From Brevibacterium album DSM 18261 (GTDB taxonomy: Bacteria; Actinomycetota; Actinomycetes; Actinomycetales; Brevibacteriaceae): a stretch of DNA of 64,000 nucleotides. The notes beneath the pieces were generated by a model. The model was given only the letters and a program-made list of their open reading frames with translations. It was not told the DNA's origin and ran no database searches. Where the stretch lies: NCBI RefSeq assembly GCF_000426445.1, contig NZ_AUFJ01000009.1:434001-498000 (forward strand). The letters are read 5' to 3'. Of this stretch, positions 46,047 to 54,993 are shown piece after piece (the first letter of the stretch is position 1; every line of letters starts with the position of its first letter). The position numbers and the translations under genes were made by a program.

Positions 46047-47491
46047 TCCGCCTCGACCCGATCGACGCCGCACTCGCATCGCTCCGTGCCGGCAGGCCCG
46101 TCGTGGTCGTCGACGACGAGGACCGCGAGAACGAGGGCGACCTCGTCATGCCCGCGCTCACCGCCACGCCCGCGTGGATGGGTTTCGTGGTGCGCCACAC
46201 CTCGGGAGTGGTCTGCGCGCCGATGCCCGCAGCACGCGCCCGGGCACTCGAACTGCCTCCCATGACGGCGGTCAACGAGGACGCCAAGGGAACCGCCTAC
46301 ACCGTCTCCTGCGATGCGCGCGAGGGCGTGACGACCGGCATCTCCGCCGCAGACAGGACCGTCACCGCGCACGCCCTCGCCGCGGCCCGACCCGATCCCC
46401 GGGCGCTCGCCCGGCCGGGCCACATCTTCCCGCTCATCGCCCGCGACGGCGGCGTCCGCGAGCGCCCCGGGCACACCGAGGCCGGCGTGGAGCTGTGCCG
46501 GCTCACAGGCCTCGGAGAGGTCGCGATCATCGCAGAGCTCGTCCACGATGCCGGCGAGATGATGCGCGCACCGGCCCTGCGCGAGTTCGCCGATGCCCAC
46601 GACCTCACCATGATCTCGATCGCGGACCTCATCGCCTGGCTTGCAGCCCGCGACGCCGCCGAGGCGGAGGACGCGACGGGTGCCGGTGCCGCCTCGGGCG
46701 CGGCTGCCGGAGCCGAGGCGCAGCCCGCCGCAAGGGACCGCGCCGCACAGGGCTCAGCGGCTCCCGTTCCCGCTCCGGTGCCTGCGGGGGACGCAGGCAC
46801 TCCGGACATCGCGGTCGTGGGCACAGCGCCCGTCGGCCTCCCCACCCCGCACGGCACCTTCGTCACCCGAGCCTGGCGGGAACTCGACTCCGGGGGTCTG
46901 CCGACGGGCCCCGAGCACCTCACCCTCGAAGCCCCCGGCGGGACAGGAGACGGACCCTCCCGGGCCGCGGATTCCTCGGCCCGGCTGGTGCGCGTGCACT
47001 CCGAATGCCTCACGGGAGATGTGCTGGGCTCCCATCGCTGCGACTGCGGCGAACAGCTCGAGGCCTCCCTCACCGCCCTCGCCTCCGCGGGAGGCCTCCT
47101 CATCTACATGCGCGGCCACGAGGGCCGCGGGATCGGGTTGTGGGAGAAGCTGCGTGCCTACGCCCTGCAGGACTCGGGCGCGGACACCGTCGAGGCCAAT
47201 CTCCGCCTGGGTCACCCCGCCGATGCCCGCGACTACCGCGCGGCCGCCGCGATCCTGCGCGAACTCGACCGGGCCGAGGGCACGGCGGCACACGGCGACC
47301 TCGGTCGACCCGTGCGACTGCTCACCAACAATCCGGAGAAGATCAGCGGTCTGCGCGCGCTCGGGATCGACGTCGTGGAGCGCGTGCCGCTCGAGGTTCC
47401 GAGCCGGGCGGAGAACGCCCGCTACCTCGCGACCAAGCGCGACCGCATGCACCACCTCCTGAGCACCGCGGTCCTGGCCCCGGTCTCCTGA
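46043..47491 (+). CDS. ribBA: Bifunctional DHBP synthase/GTP cyclohydrolase II
   Basis: In the 482-residue protein the N-terminal DHBP synthase domain (about 1-205) has VVVDDEDRENEGDLVMPALT and RPGHIFPLIARDGGV. A low-complexity linker (about 205-250) leads to the GTP cyclohydrolase II domain with RVHSECLTGDVLGSHRCDCG (zinc Cys), YMRGHEGRGIGL and RLLTNNPEKISGL. It supplies both riboflavin precursors, the ribulose-derived C4 unit and the GTP-derived pyrimidine. The start overlaps the ribE stop codon (ATGA). All catalytic motifs are present, so both activities are expected. Confidence 0.96.
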   Translation: MIRLDPIDAALASLRAGRPVVVVDDEDRENEGDLVMPALTATPAWMGFVVRHTSGVVCAPMPAARARALELPPMTAVNEDAKGTAYTVSCDAREGVTTGISAADRTVTAHALAAARPDPRALARPGHIFPLIARDGGVRERPGHTEAGVELCRLTGLGEVAIIAELVHDAGEMMRAPALREFADAHDLTMISIADLIAWLAARDAAEAEDATGAGAASGAAAGAEAQPAARDRAAQGSAAPVPAPVPAGDAGTPDIAVVGTAPVGLPTPHGTFVTRAWRELDSGGLPTGPEHLTLEAPGGTGDGPSRAADSSARLVRVHSECLTGDVLGSHRCDCGEQLEASLTALASAGGLLIYMRGHEGRGIGLWEKLRAYALQDSGADTVEANLRLGHPADARDYRAAAAILRELDRAEGTAAHGDLGRPVRLLTNNPEKISGLRALGIDVVERVPLEVPSRAENARYLATKRDRMHHLLSTAVLAPVS

Positions 47492-47655
47492 ACCGGTGCT
47501 CTGAACCGGTCGCCTGGATCAGCCCTCCGGGCCTGCCGTCCGGGCCGGTTCACAGCATCGGCGACGGCTGAGTTCGCCCCCGGGTGTCACCGGCTCCGCT
47601 CCGATGCGCGCCCATTCCGTACACACTGCACAGCACGAGAAGGAAAGAGACACAC

Positions 47656-48186
47656 ATGGCACACCACGGAGCACCGACCGCGGCACTCACCCCCGACGAC
47701 AGCGATGCGCCCGAGGACTCGCTGCGCACCCTGCGCCTCGGCGTCGTCGCGGCCTCCTGGCACGAGACGGTCATGGACGGGCTGCTGGACGGCACCCTGC
47801 GGGCAGCCGGGGATGCGGGCGTGAGCGCCCATGTGGTGCGCGCCCCCGGCAGCTTCGAGCTGCCCGTCATCGCGGCAGAGCTCGCGAAGCGCTTCGACGC
47901 GGTCGTCGCCCTGGGCGTGGTGATCCGCGGCGGCACCCCGCACTTCGACTACGTGTGCGATGCCGCGACGCAGGGACTGAGCCGGGTGGCGCTGGATTCT
48001 GGCACGCCCATCGGTTTCGGTCTCCTCACCTGTGATGACGATGCTCAGGCGCTGGACCGTGCCGGCCTCGCGGACCGCGGCGACGGGCAGCCGTCCGTCG
48101 AGGACAAGGGGTACGAGGCCGCTGCCGCCGCACTGGGGACGGCCGCTGTCCTCCGCCGCGAGCGCCGCCTCTCCGCACAGGGGTAA
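47656..48186 (+). CDS. ribH: 6,7-dimethyl-8-ribityllumazine synthase
   Basis: The 176-residue protein starts at ATG 47656 after AGGAAAGAGA. It has an N-terminal extension of about 25 residues, then [57 protein letters not shown] (catalytic His) and [20 protein letters not shown]. It condenses the pyrimidine and C4 units to lumazine and normally forms a 60-mer or pentamer. It is separated from ribBA by 164 bp in which CTGAACCGGT occurs twice; I see no gene there. In many species the position after IGFGLLT is followed by T or N rather than CDD, a small variation. Confidence 0.95.
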   Translation: MAHHGAPTAALTPDDSDAPEDSLRTLRLGVVAASWHETVMDGLLDGTLRAAGDAGVSAHVVRAPGSFELPVIAAELAKRFDAVVALGVVIRGGTPHFDYVCDAATQGLSRVALDSGTPIGFGLLTCDDDAQALDRAGLADRGDGQPSVEDKGYEAAAAALGTAAVLRRERRLSAQG

Positions 48187-48324
48187 TGCCGACTGCGGGT
48201 CACAATGCGGGAGCCTGGGGAGGAGCTGTCCACAGGCAGGAGCAGGCCCCTTCCCTCTCCGGTGCGCATACCGTAGATTCACTGGCACACCAGCCGGACC
48301 GTCGCGCACAATGGAGGTATGACC

Positions 48325-49110
48325 GTGTCAGCGGAGATCATCGCAACCATCGTCACCGCCGGTGGTCTGCTGCTGACGCTCGGCGGGATGACGGTCGCCG
48401 GGTTCGCGTGGATGATCCGCCGCATGGACGAGCGTTTCGCAGCGGTCGACGCGCGCCTCACCGCAGCCGACGCGAAGGAAGAAGCCCGCTTCGCCGCAGT
48501 GGACGGACGGTTCACTCGGACGGAGGAGAAGATCGACGCTCGCTTCACCCAGGCAGACGCGAAGGAAGAGGCGCGCTTCGCCGCGGTCGACGAACGTTTC
48601 ACGGCAGTCGACGAACGCTTCACCCGAACCGATGAGAAGATCGACGCGCGCTTCACAGCCGCCGACGCAAAGGAAGAAGCGCGCTTCGCCGCAGCGGGTG
48701 AGCAGACCGAGGCCCGCTTCGCCGCAGTGAACGAGCGATTCACAGCTGTGGACAGCCGCTTCTCCGCCCTCGACGGGCGCATCGGTGAGCTCATCACGGG
48801 CATGGATGAGCGCTTCGCCCAGACCGATGAGAACACCCGGCTTCGCTTCGCGGCGGCCGAGGCGAAGGCGGAGGCACGGTTCGCCGCAGTCGACGCTCGG
48901 TTCACAACCGCCGAGGAGAAGGCCGAGACCCGGTTCACGGCGATCGAGGCGCGGACCGATGCCCGCTCCTCCATGATCGAGGAGCGCTTCGACAGACTCG
49001 TCGCCGGGCTGGACGGCCATATGAGCGAGCTGAGGAACGGGCTGACCGAGGTCAAGGTCGCCGTGGCACGGCTCGAAGGCCCGCACCCTCGGCTCGTGCT
49101 TCCCCACTGA
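48325..49110 (+). CDS. Membrane-anchored coiled-coil repeat protein
   Basis: GTG at 48325 is preferred because GGAGG lies seven bases before it; the in-frame ATG at 48319 is one base from that site. The 261-residue protein has one N-terminal membrane helix (IIATIVTAGGLLLTLGGMTV, then AGFAWMIRRMDE). The next 200 residues are an array of RF-x-x-x-D heptad-like units (RFAAVDERFTAVDERFT, KIDARFTAADAKEEA) that forms a supra-repeat of about 36-40 residues. The end (LDGHMSELRNGLTEVKVAVA) is a plain helix. It should form a long extended coiled coil, most likely cytoplasmic. I recognise no family with a known function. It lies between rib and crt genes with its own spacing. Confidence 0.7.
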   Translation: MSAEIIATIVTAGGLLLTLGGMTVAGFAWMIRRMDERFAAVDARLTAADAKEEARFAAVDGRFTRTEEKIDARFTQADAKEEARFAAVDERFTAVDERFTRTDEKIDARFTAADAKEEARFAAAGEQTEARFAAVNERFTAVDSRFSALDGRIGELITGMDERFAQTDENTRLRFAAAEAKAEARFAAVDARFTTAEEKAETRFTAIEARTDARSSMIEERFDRLVAGLDGHMSELRNGLTEVKVAVARLEGPHPRLVLPH

Positions 49111-49169
49111 TCCCTCGCACGTTCCCCGGAACGGACTGCCGCACCCCTGCGCGGTGCGTCTGTGCCATC

Positions 49170-50345
49170 ATGGACAATGGGGGCATGCGCCCACGCCCCA
49201 GCCTGTTCTTCCTGCCCTCCCGCAGCGCGGAGCGCACATCGGAAGGACGGTCCCGGACGCGTGCCCGCGAAGAGGCATCCGCGCAGGCCGCCGAACTCTA
49301 CGACTCGGCGGCGAGGGCAGCCGCCCGCACCGTGATCAAGCGCTACTCCTCATCGTTCTCCCTGGCCTCCTCCGTCCTCCCCCGCGCCGTGCGCACCCAC
49401 ATCGAAGCGGTCTACGCAGTGGTCCGCGTGGCCGATGAGATCGTCGACGGGGCGTGGCCGGAAGCCCCTGCGGCACAGGTCCGCGCAGAGCTCGACGCCT
49501 TCGAGGAGCGCATCGCACACGCCGCCGAGACCGGGTTCTCCTCCGATCTCATCGCCCACGCGTTCGCCCGGACCGCCCGCCGCACCGGCATCTCCGCCGC
49601 GCAGTGGTCCCCGTTCTTCGCCTCCATGCGGGTGGATGCGCCGTCCACCGAAGCGGTGGATCCGGGACCGGCCGCGCCAGCCTTCCCCGCCGCCGCAGAG
49701 CCCGTGCCGGAGCCTCAGCCCGCCCCGCTGCCCGCACCGGACCTGTCCGCCTACATCCACGGCTCCGCCGAGGTGGTCGGCGAGATGTGCGTCCTCGCGT
49801 TCTTCGACGGAGCGCCGCTGCCCCCGGACGCGGAGCAGACGCTCATGCCGGGCGCACGCGCACTCGGCTCGGCGTTCCAGAAGGTGAACTTCCTGCGGGA
49901 CCTGGCCCATGACTCCGAGGGGCTCTCCCGCAGCTACCTCACCTCACCGGGCCGCGCCGCCGCGGAGTTCACGGAGGAGGCGAAGCACAGGCTCGTCGAG
50001 GAGATCTTCACGGAGCTCGCGACCGCGTCCGAGGCCGTCGACCTGCTGCCCCCGCCCGTCCGCCCGGCGGTGTGGACGGCCTACGGGATCTTCGGCGAGC
50101 TCACGCACAGGCTTGCCGGCACCCCGGTGGACGGGATCCTCGCCCGGCGGGTGCGAGTGCCGGGGCCCGTCAAGCTGCGCTACGCGGCCCGCGCCACCGC
50201 CGGGCGCCCCGTGCGCACCTGGCCGAGCACGCCAGTGCGGTGCACCACGACGCCGAGCGGGCACGATCCGGAGCATCGCGATTCGGACCGGCACGGCTCA
50301 GAACGGCACGGCCCGGAAGCGGTCGACTCGAGCCCGCGTCCATGA
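49170..50345 (+). CDS. crtB: Phytoene synthase
   Basis: The 391-residue protein has the squalene/phytoene synthase fold with the first Asp-rich motif in YAVVRVADEIVDGAW and the second in FQKVNFLRDLAHDSEGLSRS, both needed to bind Mg-diphosphate. It joins two GGPP molecules to phytoene. The insertion PAAPAFPAAAEPVPEPQPAP (about residues 165-190) and a His/Arg-rich tail make it longer than usual. The start may be ATG 49170 or ATG 49185; neither has a clear ribosome site. It overlaps crtI by four bases and leads the carotenoid operon. Confidence 0.9.
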   Translation: MDNGGMRPRPSLFFLPSRSAERTSEGRSRTRAREEASAQAAELYDSAARAAARTVIKRYSSSFSLASSVLPRAVRTHIEAVYAVVRVADEIVDGAWPEAPAAQVRAELDAFEERIAHAAETGFSSDLIAHAFARTARRTGISAAQWSPFFASMRVDAPSTEAVDPGPAAPAFPAAAEPVPEPQPAPLPAPDLSAYIHGSAEVVGEMCVLAFFDGAPLPPDAEQTLMPGARALGSAFQKVNFLRDLAHDSEGLSRSYLTSPGRAAAEFTEEAKHRLVEEIFTELATASEAVDLLPPPVRPAVWTAYGIFGELTHRLAGTPVDGILARRVRVPGPVKLRYAARATAGRPVRTWPSTPVRCTTTPSGHDPEHRDSDRHGSERHGPEAVDSSPRP

Positions 50346-52075
50346 GCAGCGTCATCGTCATCGGCGCGGGCATCTCCGGGCTCGCCGCGGCCGCGCTCAT
50401 GGCCCGGGACGGGCACGAGGTGGTGGTCCTCGAACGCTCCGAGGCCGTGGGCGGGCGCGCCGGCAGGCTCGAGGACGGGGGCTTCGCCTTCGACACCGGC
50501 CCTTCGTGGTACCTCATGCCGGAGGTCTTCGACGCGTTCTTCCGGCGATTCGGCACGACCGCGGCCGAACAGCTCGACCTCGTACGCCTCGACCCCTCCT
50601 ACCGCGTGTATCCGCACCACGGCGCCCAGCCGCTCAGCACCTCCGCACCCCTCGATGTCCGCGCCGACCGCACTTCGCTGCACGCGCTCTTCGAAGCCCG
50701 TGAGCCCGGAGCCGCAGCTGCCCTGGACGCGTATGTGGAGGAGGCCTCGGCGCTCTACGATCTCGCCTGTGCCCACGCCCTGCGCACGGACTTCGGACGG
50801 GAGCACCGTGGGCTCGCCGGTCTGCCCCGCCGCCTGCGCCACCTGTGCGGGCTGGCCGCGGACATTCTCGCCGAGCAGCCGGGCGAGCGGACCCGTGCGG
50901 CATCTGCGGAGCAGGCGGCGACCGCCTCGGAGCACGCCGAGGCGGACCACGGCCCCGCCCGCGCCTCGGCGGCGGCACAGCTGCTCCCCCGGCTCCCCGG
51001 GCTCCTCACCGGCTCGCTCCAGGACCTCGTGCATGCGCGCTTCCGCGATCCGCTGCTGCGCCAGATCCTGCTGTACCCGGCGGTGTTCCTCGCCACCGAT
51101 CCCGCGCGGGCACCCGCGCTGTACCACCTCATGAGCCGCATGGACCTCGTGGACGGCGTGAGCTATCCCCACGGCGGGATGCACAGCCTCGTCAGTGCCT
51201 TCGCGGACCTCGCCCGGGAGGCCGGCGCGCAGATCCGCACCGGCGCGGAAGTGGTCGCGCTGCGCCCGGCGCACTCCCGAACGCGGCCGGGACCGCTACC
51301 GCGCAGAAGCATCGCCGAGGTCGTGGCCCGGGTGCGCGAACCCGGCACCGGCCGCACGCGCCTGGAGACCTTCGCGCCCGACTGGGTCGTCGGCGCGTGC
51401 GACCTCCACCACCTCGAGACGCGGCTCCTCCCCCGCGCCCTCCGCAGCGTGCTCCCGCGCGTCTGGCGGCACCGCGATCCGGGCATGGGTGCGCTCGTCA
51501 TCATGCTGGGCGCCGAGGGCCGGATCCCGGGTCTCGCCCACCACTCCCTCTTCTTCACCGAGGACTGGGAGGGGAACTTCGCGAGCGTGTTCGGCGGACG
51601 GACGGCCCCGCTGCCGGAGCCGGCGAGCGTGTACGTGTGCGCGCCCTCCGTCACGGATCCCTCGGTGGCGCCGGAGGGCTGTGAGAACCTGTTCCTCCTC
51701 GTCCCCGTGCCCGCAGACCCCTCGCTGCGCGCCGGTCAGCGGAAGGTCGAGGAGTACGCGGATCGCATCGTCGACGCGGTGGGCGCACGCCTGGGCGTCC
51801 CCGATCTGCGCGCGCGGACGCGAGTGCGGCACGTGCGCGCCCCCGGCGATTTCGTACGGGACTTCCACGCGTGGTCGGGCACGGCTCTGGGACCTGCGCA
51901 CACGCTGCGCCAGAGCGCGATGTTCCGCGATTCGGTGGTCTCGCCGCGAGCGGACAACCTGCTGCGGACGGGGGCCTTCACGGCCCCGGGCGTGGGCCTG
52001 CCCATGTGCGTCATGAGTGCGGAGAACGCCGTCGCGGCCCTCCGCGTGCTGAGCGGTGGGGAGCGGGGCCGATGA
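50342..52075 (+). CDS. crtI: Phytoene desaturase
   Basis: The 577-residue protein starts MSSVIVIGAGISGLAAAALM (FAD Rossmann motif) with EAVGGRAGRLEDGGFAFDTG. The C-terminal CrtI signature is NLLRTGAFTAPGVGLPMCVM. It turns phytoene into lycopene by four desaturations in the membrane. A low-complexity stretch (about 180-210) and extra residues near 320 (HSRTRPGPLPRRS) account for its being longer than the usual 500-540. It is coupled by ATGA overlaps to crtB and to crtYe. Confidence 0.93.
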   Translation: MSSVIVIGAGISGLAAAALMARDGHEVVVLERSEAVGGRAGRLEDGGFAFDTGPSWYLMPEVFDAFFRRFGTTAAEQLDLVRLDPSYRVYPHHGAQPLSTSAPLDVRADRTSLHALFEAREPGAAAALDAYVEEASALYDLACAHALRTDFGREHRGLAGLPRRLRHLCGLAADILAEQPGERTRAASAEQAATASEHAEADHGPARASAAAQLLPRLPGLLTGSLQDLVHARFRDPLLRQILLYPAVFLATDPARAPALYHLMSRMDLVDGVSYPHGGMHSLVSAFADLAREAGAQIRTGAEVVALRPAHSRTRPGPLPRRSIAEVVARVREPGTGRTRLETFAPDWVVGACDLHHLETRLLPRALRSVLPRVWRHRDPGMGALVIMLGAEGRIPGLAHHSLFFTEDWEGNFASVFGGRTAPLPEPASVYVCAPSVTDPSVAPEGCENLFLLVPVPADPSLRAGQRKVEEYADRIVDAVGARLGVPDLRARTRVRHVRAPGDFVRDFHAWSGTALGPAHTLRQSAMFRDSVVSPRADNLLRTGAFTAPGVGLPMCVMSAENAVAALRVLSGGERGR

Positions 52076-52449
52076 GTGCGTTCGAGCCCTTCGCGTACAT
52101 GGCGTGCCTGCTCTTCAGCATGTTCGGGATGCTCATGCTGGACTGGAGGCACCGGCTGTTCTGGTTCGCCGATCCCCGGCGCGCCGCGGTCGTGCACACC
52201 GCGGGCGTGGCGACGTTCCTGGTGTGGGACGCCTTCGGGATCGGCTTCGGCGTGTTCTTCCGCGGGGAGACCCCCTATATGACGGGCGTCCAGCTCGCCC
52301 CCGAGCTGCCGGTCGAAGAGCTGCTGTTCCTCACCTTCCTGTGCTGGCTGACGATGAACGTCCACACGGGATCGGCCCGGCTGCTCGCGCATCGGCGTGC
52401 GAGGCCGGCCGAGCGGGCGCTCCGAGCCGAGCAGGGGGAGGACGCATGA
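52072..52449 (+). CDS. crtYe: C50 carotenoid cyclase subunit CrtYe-like
   Basis: The 125-residue membrane protein (about three helices) contains MLMLDWRHRLFWFADPRRAA and the family motif LAPELPVEELLFLTFLCWLT (PxEE). It is the first half of the heterodimeric lycopene/flavuxanthin cyclase found in decaprenoxanthin and sarcinaxanthin pathways. It overlaps crtI and the second subunit by four bases each. Epsilon or gamma ring type cannot be told reliably from the sequence by eye. Confidence 0.88.
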   Translation: MSAFEPFAYMACLLFSMFGMLMLDWRHRLFWFADPRRAAVVHTAGVATFLVWDAFGIGFGVFFRGETPYMTGVQLAPELPVEELLFLTFLCWLTMNVHTGSARLLAHRRARPAERALRAEQGEDA

Positions 52450-52925
52450 CGTACTGGATCATCAATGCGGGGTTCCTCGCGGCAGCCGCGGCGCTGTTCG
52501 CGCTGGCGCTGCGCGCGGACCGGCGGAGGCCTCGGGCCCGGCTCTCCCGCACGGCATCGCTCATCACCGCACTCGTCCTGCTCACGCTCACGGCGGTCTT
52601 CGACAACATCATGATCGCGGTCGGCCTCGTGGCCTACGGGGACGCACAGATCTCCGGCATCCGCCTCGGCCTCATGCCCGTCGAGGACTTCTCCTACACC
52701 GTGTTCGCCGTGCTCGCGCTGCCGGCGCTGTGGGTGCTGCTGGACGGACGGAGGCCGCGCGCAGGCGCACGGCCGGGCACACAGCCGGACGAGCCCCGCC
52801 CGGGCACGACGCCGCCGGAGCCCGAGCCCGAGCCCGAGGCGGAGCCCGAGGCGGATGCTCCCCCGCGGCCGGGGCACCCCCAGCTGGAGCACCCACAGTC
52901 CGGGCCCCCGAGGGACGAGCGCTGA
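52446..52925 (+). CDS. crtYf: C50 carotenoid cyclase subunit CrtYf-like
   Basis: In the 159-residue protein the first 100 residues form about three helices with LTAVFDNIMIAVGLVAYGDA and LGLMPVEDFSYTVFAVLALP, the typical motif of the second cyclase subunit (PxEDF). The last 55 residues are a Pro/Glu/Gly-rich tail (PPEPEPEPEAEPEADAPP) not needed for the fold. It works with the preceding subunit to close the rings of the C50 carotenoid. The stop codon shares one base with the start of the next gene. Confidence 0.88.
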   Translation: MTYWIINAGFLAAAAALFALALRADRRRPRARLSRTASLITALVLLTLTAVFDNIMIAVGLVAYGDAQISGIRLGLMPVEDFSYTVFAVLALPALWVLLDGRRPRAGARPGTQPDEPRPGTTPPEPEPEPEAEPEADAPPRPGHPQLEHPQSGPPRDER

Positions 52926-53824
52926 TGCCGAGGCCGGAACCCGGGCACCATCAGGCTCCCCTCACGCCGCGCCGCGCACTGCGTCACCTGCTCATGACCT
53001 CGCGACCGCTGTCGTGGATCAACACCGCATACCCCTTCGGCGCGGCATGGCTGCTCGCAGGGGGTGGGCTCGACGCCCGGTTCTGGGTGGGCTGCCTCTT
53101 CTTCCTCATCCCCTACAACCTCGCGATGTACGGGATCAACGACGTGTTCGACTACGAGTCTGATCTGCGCAATCCGCGCAAGGGCGGGGTGGAAGGCGAT
53201 GTGCTGGACAGGCGGATGCACCGCACGGTGCTGTGGGCCTCCGCCCTCACCTGCGCGCCCCCGGCCGTCTTCCTGCTCGTGACCTCGCACGCTGCGCTCC
53301 TTCCCGTGCTCGGCCTGAGCCTGTTCGCCGTGGTCGCCTACAGCGTGCGCGGGCTGAGGTTCAAGGAGGTGCCCGTCCTGGATGCGCTGACCTCCTCGAC
53401 GCACTTCTCCTCCCCCGCATGGTGCGCGCTCGCGGCGCTGGGCGTCTGGCCCACCGCGGCGGGATGGTGCGCGCTCGCGGCGTTCTTCGTCTGGGGTATG
53501 GCCAGCCAGGCCTTCGGCGCGGTCCAGGACATCGGGCCGGACCGGGAGGCGGGCCTCGCCTCCGTGGCGACGGTGCTGGGGGCCCGGACCACGGTCCGCC
53601 TGTCGCTGATCGGCTATGCGGTAGCGGGACTGCTCGCCACATGCACCGGCCCGATCACCGGCTGGGCCGCACTGGGTGCGGTCCCCTACCTCGTCTCCGT
53701 GGCCAGGTTCGCACGGATCACGGACGCCTCGGCGGCACAGGCACATCGCGGCTGGGCCACGTTCCTCTGGCTCAACTATGCGGTGGGGTTCGCGGTCACC
53801 CTGCTTCTCATCGCCCAGATATAA
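52925..53824 (+). CDS. crtEb: Lycopene elongase (UbiA-type prenyltransferase)
   Basis: The 299-residue protein has about eight helices. The prenyl-diphosphate site is MYGINDVFDYESDLRNPRKG (NDxxDYExD) and the second Asp region is FGAVQDIGPDREAGLASVAT. It adds two C5 units to lycopene to make C50 flavuxanthin, which the CrtYe/CrtYf pair then cyclises, as in Corynebacterium decaprenoxanthin synthesis. It is the last gene of the crt operon. Downstream, GCAACTAGCTTGTAG (about 53827-53841) is a small AT-rich feature in otherwise featureless spacer. Confidence 0.9.
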   Translation: MPRPEPGHHQAPLTPRRALRHLLMTSRPLSWINTAYPFGAAWLLAGGGLDARFWVGCLFFLIPYNLAMYGINDVFDYESDLRNPRKGGVEGDVLDRRMHRTVLWASALTCAPPAVFLLVTSHAALLPVLGLSLFAVVAYSVRGLRFKEVPVLDALTSSTHFSSPAWCALAALGVWPTAAGWCALAAFFVWGMASQAFGAVQDIGPDREAGLASVATVLGARTTVRLSLIGYAVAGLLATCTGPITGWAALGAVPYLVSVARFARITDASAAQAHRGWATFLWLNYAVGFAVTLLLIAQI

Positions 53825-53995
53825 GCAACTAGCTTGTAGATCTGCGGATATGAGCGATCAGCTCCCTGTATGGGCGTGTTCGCACACCGGACCGCCGGGC
53901 CCACCACGCGAGTGCAGTGGAGCCGCCTGAACGGCGAGGTGCTCGTCCTCGCCGCGGTGGGACCCCTCCGCCTCTCGATGCAGTAGCCTCGCCTC

Positions 53996-54508
53996 ATGGC
54001 ACAGCTCACAGTGTCCGCGCCGATCCCGCAGCCCAACCCCGACGAGGTCCTGGTCGAAGCGCTCGCCCGCGTTCACGTGGACGGCTGGAGAGAGGCGTAC
54101 GGCCACCTGCTGTCCGCGAAGTTCTACGGCGAGGAGGCACTCGCCTCACGACAGGCGATGTGGCGGAGCCTGCTCGCGCACGAAAGCGTCGGAGAGCGCG
54201 TGCGCATCGCCCGGGATGCGGGAAGCACAGTGGTGGGCTTCGCCATCACCGGTTCCTCACGTGATGCGGATCTGGGCTGCCGTGAGCTCTATGCCCTCTA
54301 CATCCGGGCCGCGCACTACGGGAGCGGCGCAGGGCAGGCGCTCCTCGACGCGGTCCTCGGCACACAGCCGGCCTCGCTCTGGGTCGCGGCGGACAATCCC
54401 CGCGCGCGGCGCTTCTACGAGAAGAACGGGTTCCGCACCGACGGCGCGGCCAAGGACGATCCCGAGGCGGAAGGCCTCACCGAGGTGCGGATGGTGCGCC
54501 CGGCCTGA
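53996..54508 (+). CDS. GNAT-family N-acetyltransferase
   Basis: The 170-residue protein matches the GNAT fold. VHVDGWREAYGHLLSAKFYG is the N-terminal helix-turn found in many Micrococcales acetyltransferases, and ELYALYIRAAHYGSGAGQAL contains the acetyl-CoA loop region. SLWVAADNPRARRFYEKNGF is the C-terminal motif. Its substrate is unknown. It is separate from the crt operon by 171 bp and convergent with the DUF2516 gene. Confidence 0.88.
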   Translation: MAQLTVSAPIPQPNPDEVLVEALARVHVDGWREAYGHLLSAKFYGEEALASRQAMWRSLLAHESVGERVRIARDAGSTVVGFAITGSSRDADLGCRELYALYIRAAHYGSGAGQALLDAVLGTQPASLWVAADNPRARRFYEKNGFRTDGAAKDDPEAEGLTEVRMVRPA

Positions 54509-54523
54509 CCTGGAGGGCGCGGA

Positions 54524-54838
54524 TCAGCGCCTGCGACGGCGGGGATCCACCAGCCTGAGCTTGGGCCGCACATCGAGCCAGTACACCGCAGCGGCCACGA
54601 GCCCGGCGATCGAGAGCAGGCCCAGTCGCCCGCCGCCCAGCGGCGGCAGCGCGAGGAATGCGACGACGGCCGCAGCCACGAGGATGAGCGACCAGAACTT
54701 CTTCGACTTCTTGTCCGCAGCGCGGTACATCTCATCCGTGTACCGGAGCGAGGAGATCAGCGCCGAGACCGACAGCGCGAAGATCGCCACGACGATGGCG
54801 AGCATGAGGGTGTGCTGAAGGGAACCGAGCAGCTGCAT
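54524..54838 (-). CDS. DUF2516 family membrane protein
   Basis: The 104-residue protein has three hydrophobic segments (LMLAIVVAIFALSVSALISS; FWSLILVAAAVVAFLALPPL; LGLLSIAGLVAAAVYWLDVR), with YRAADKKSKKFW between the first two and VRPKLRLVDPRRRRR at the end. This is typical of the small actinobacterial DUF2516 proteins, whose function is not known. ATG 54838 is chosen; GTG 54844 is also in frame. Confidence 0.78.
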   Translation of the reverse strand: MQLLGSLQHTLMLAIVVAIFALSVSALISSLRYTDEMYRAADKKSKKFWSLILVAAAVVAFLALPPLGGGRLGLLSIAGLVAAAVYWLDVRPKLRLVDPRRRRR

Positions 54839-54938
54839 GCGCACCAGCCTACAGACACTCCCTTGGAATTCGCCGGATCGGAGGCCTGCCGCGGCGCTGT
54901 CCGCTCGAGCCCATGGAGTGCGCAGTCCGGTCGGGTCC

Positions 54939-54974
54939 GCCGGCGAGCGCCGAGACGCCGGCGAGCGCCGAGAC
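54939..54974. repeat. Tandem duplication of an 18-bp unit
   Basis: GCCGGCGAGCGCCGAGAC occurs twice back to back (54939-54956, 54957-54974) in the spacer between the DUF2516 start and the azlD end. Confidence 0.85.
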
Positions 54975-54993
54975 GCCGGTCGGCGATGCGCCC

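Noticed and set aside
43928..46600. Antisense frame of 890 codons across ribD, ribE and ribBA
   Set aside because: All three rib genes are firm on the plus strand. The antisense product is low complexity and has no start context.
48480..48930. Regularly spaced repeats suggesting a CRISPR array
   Set aside because: The repeats are in frame, encode RF-x-x-x-D coiled-coil units, and have no unique spacers of constant length.
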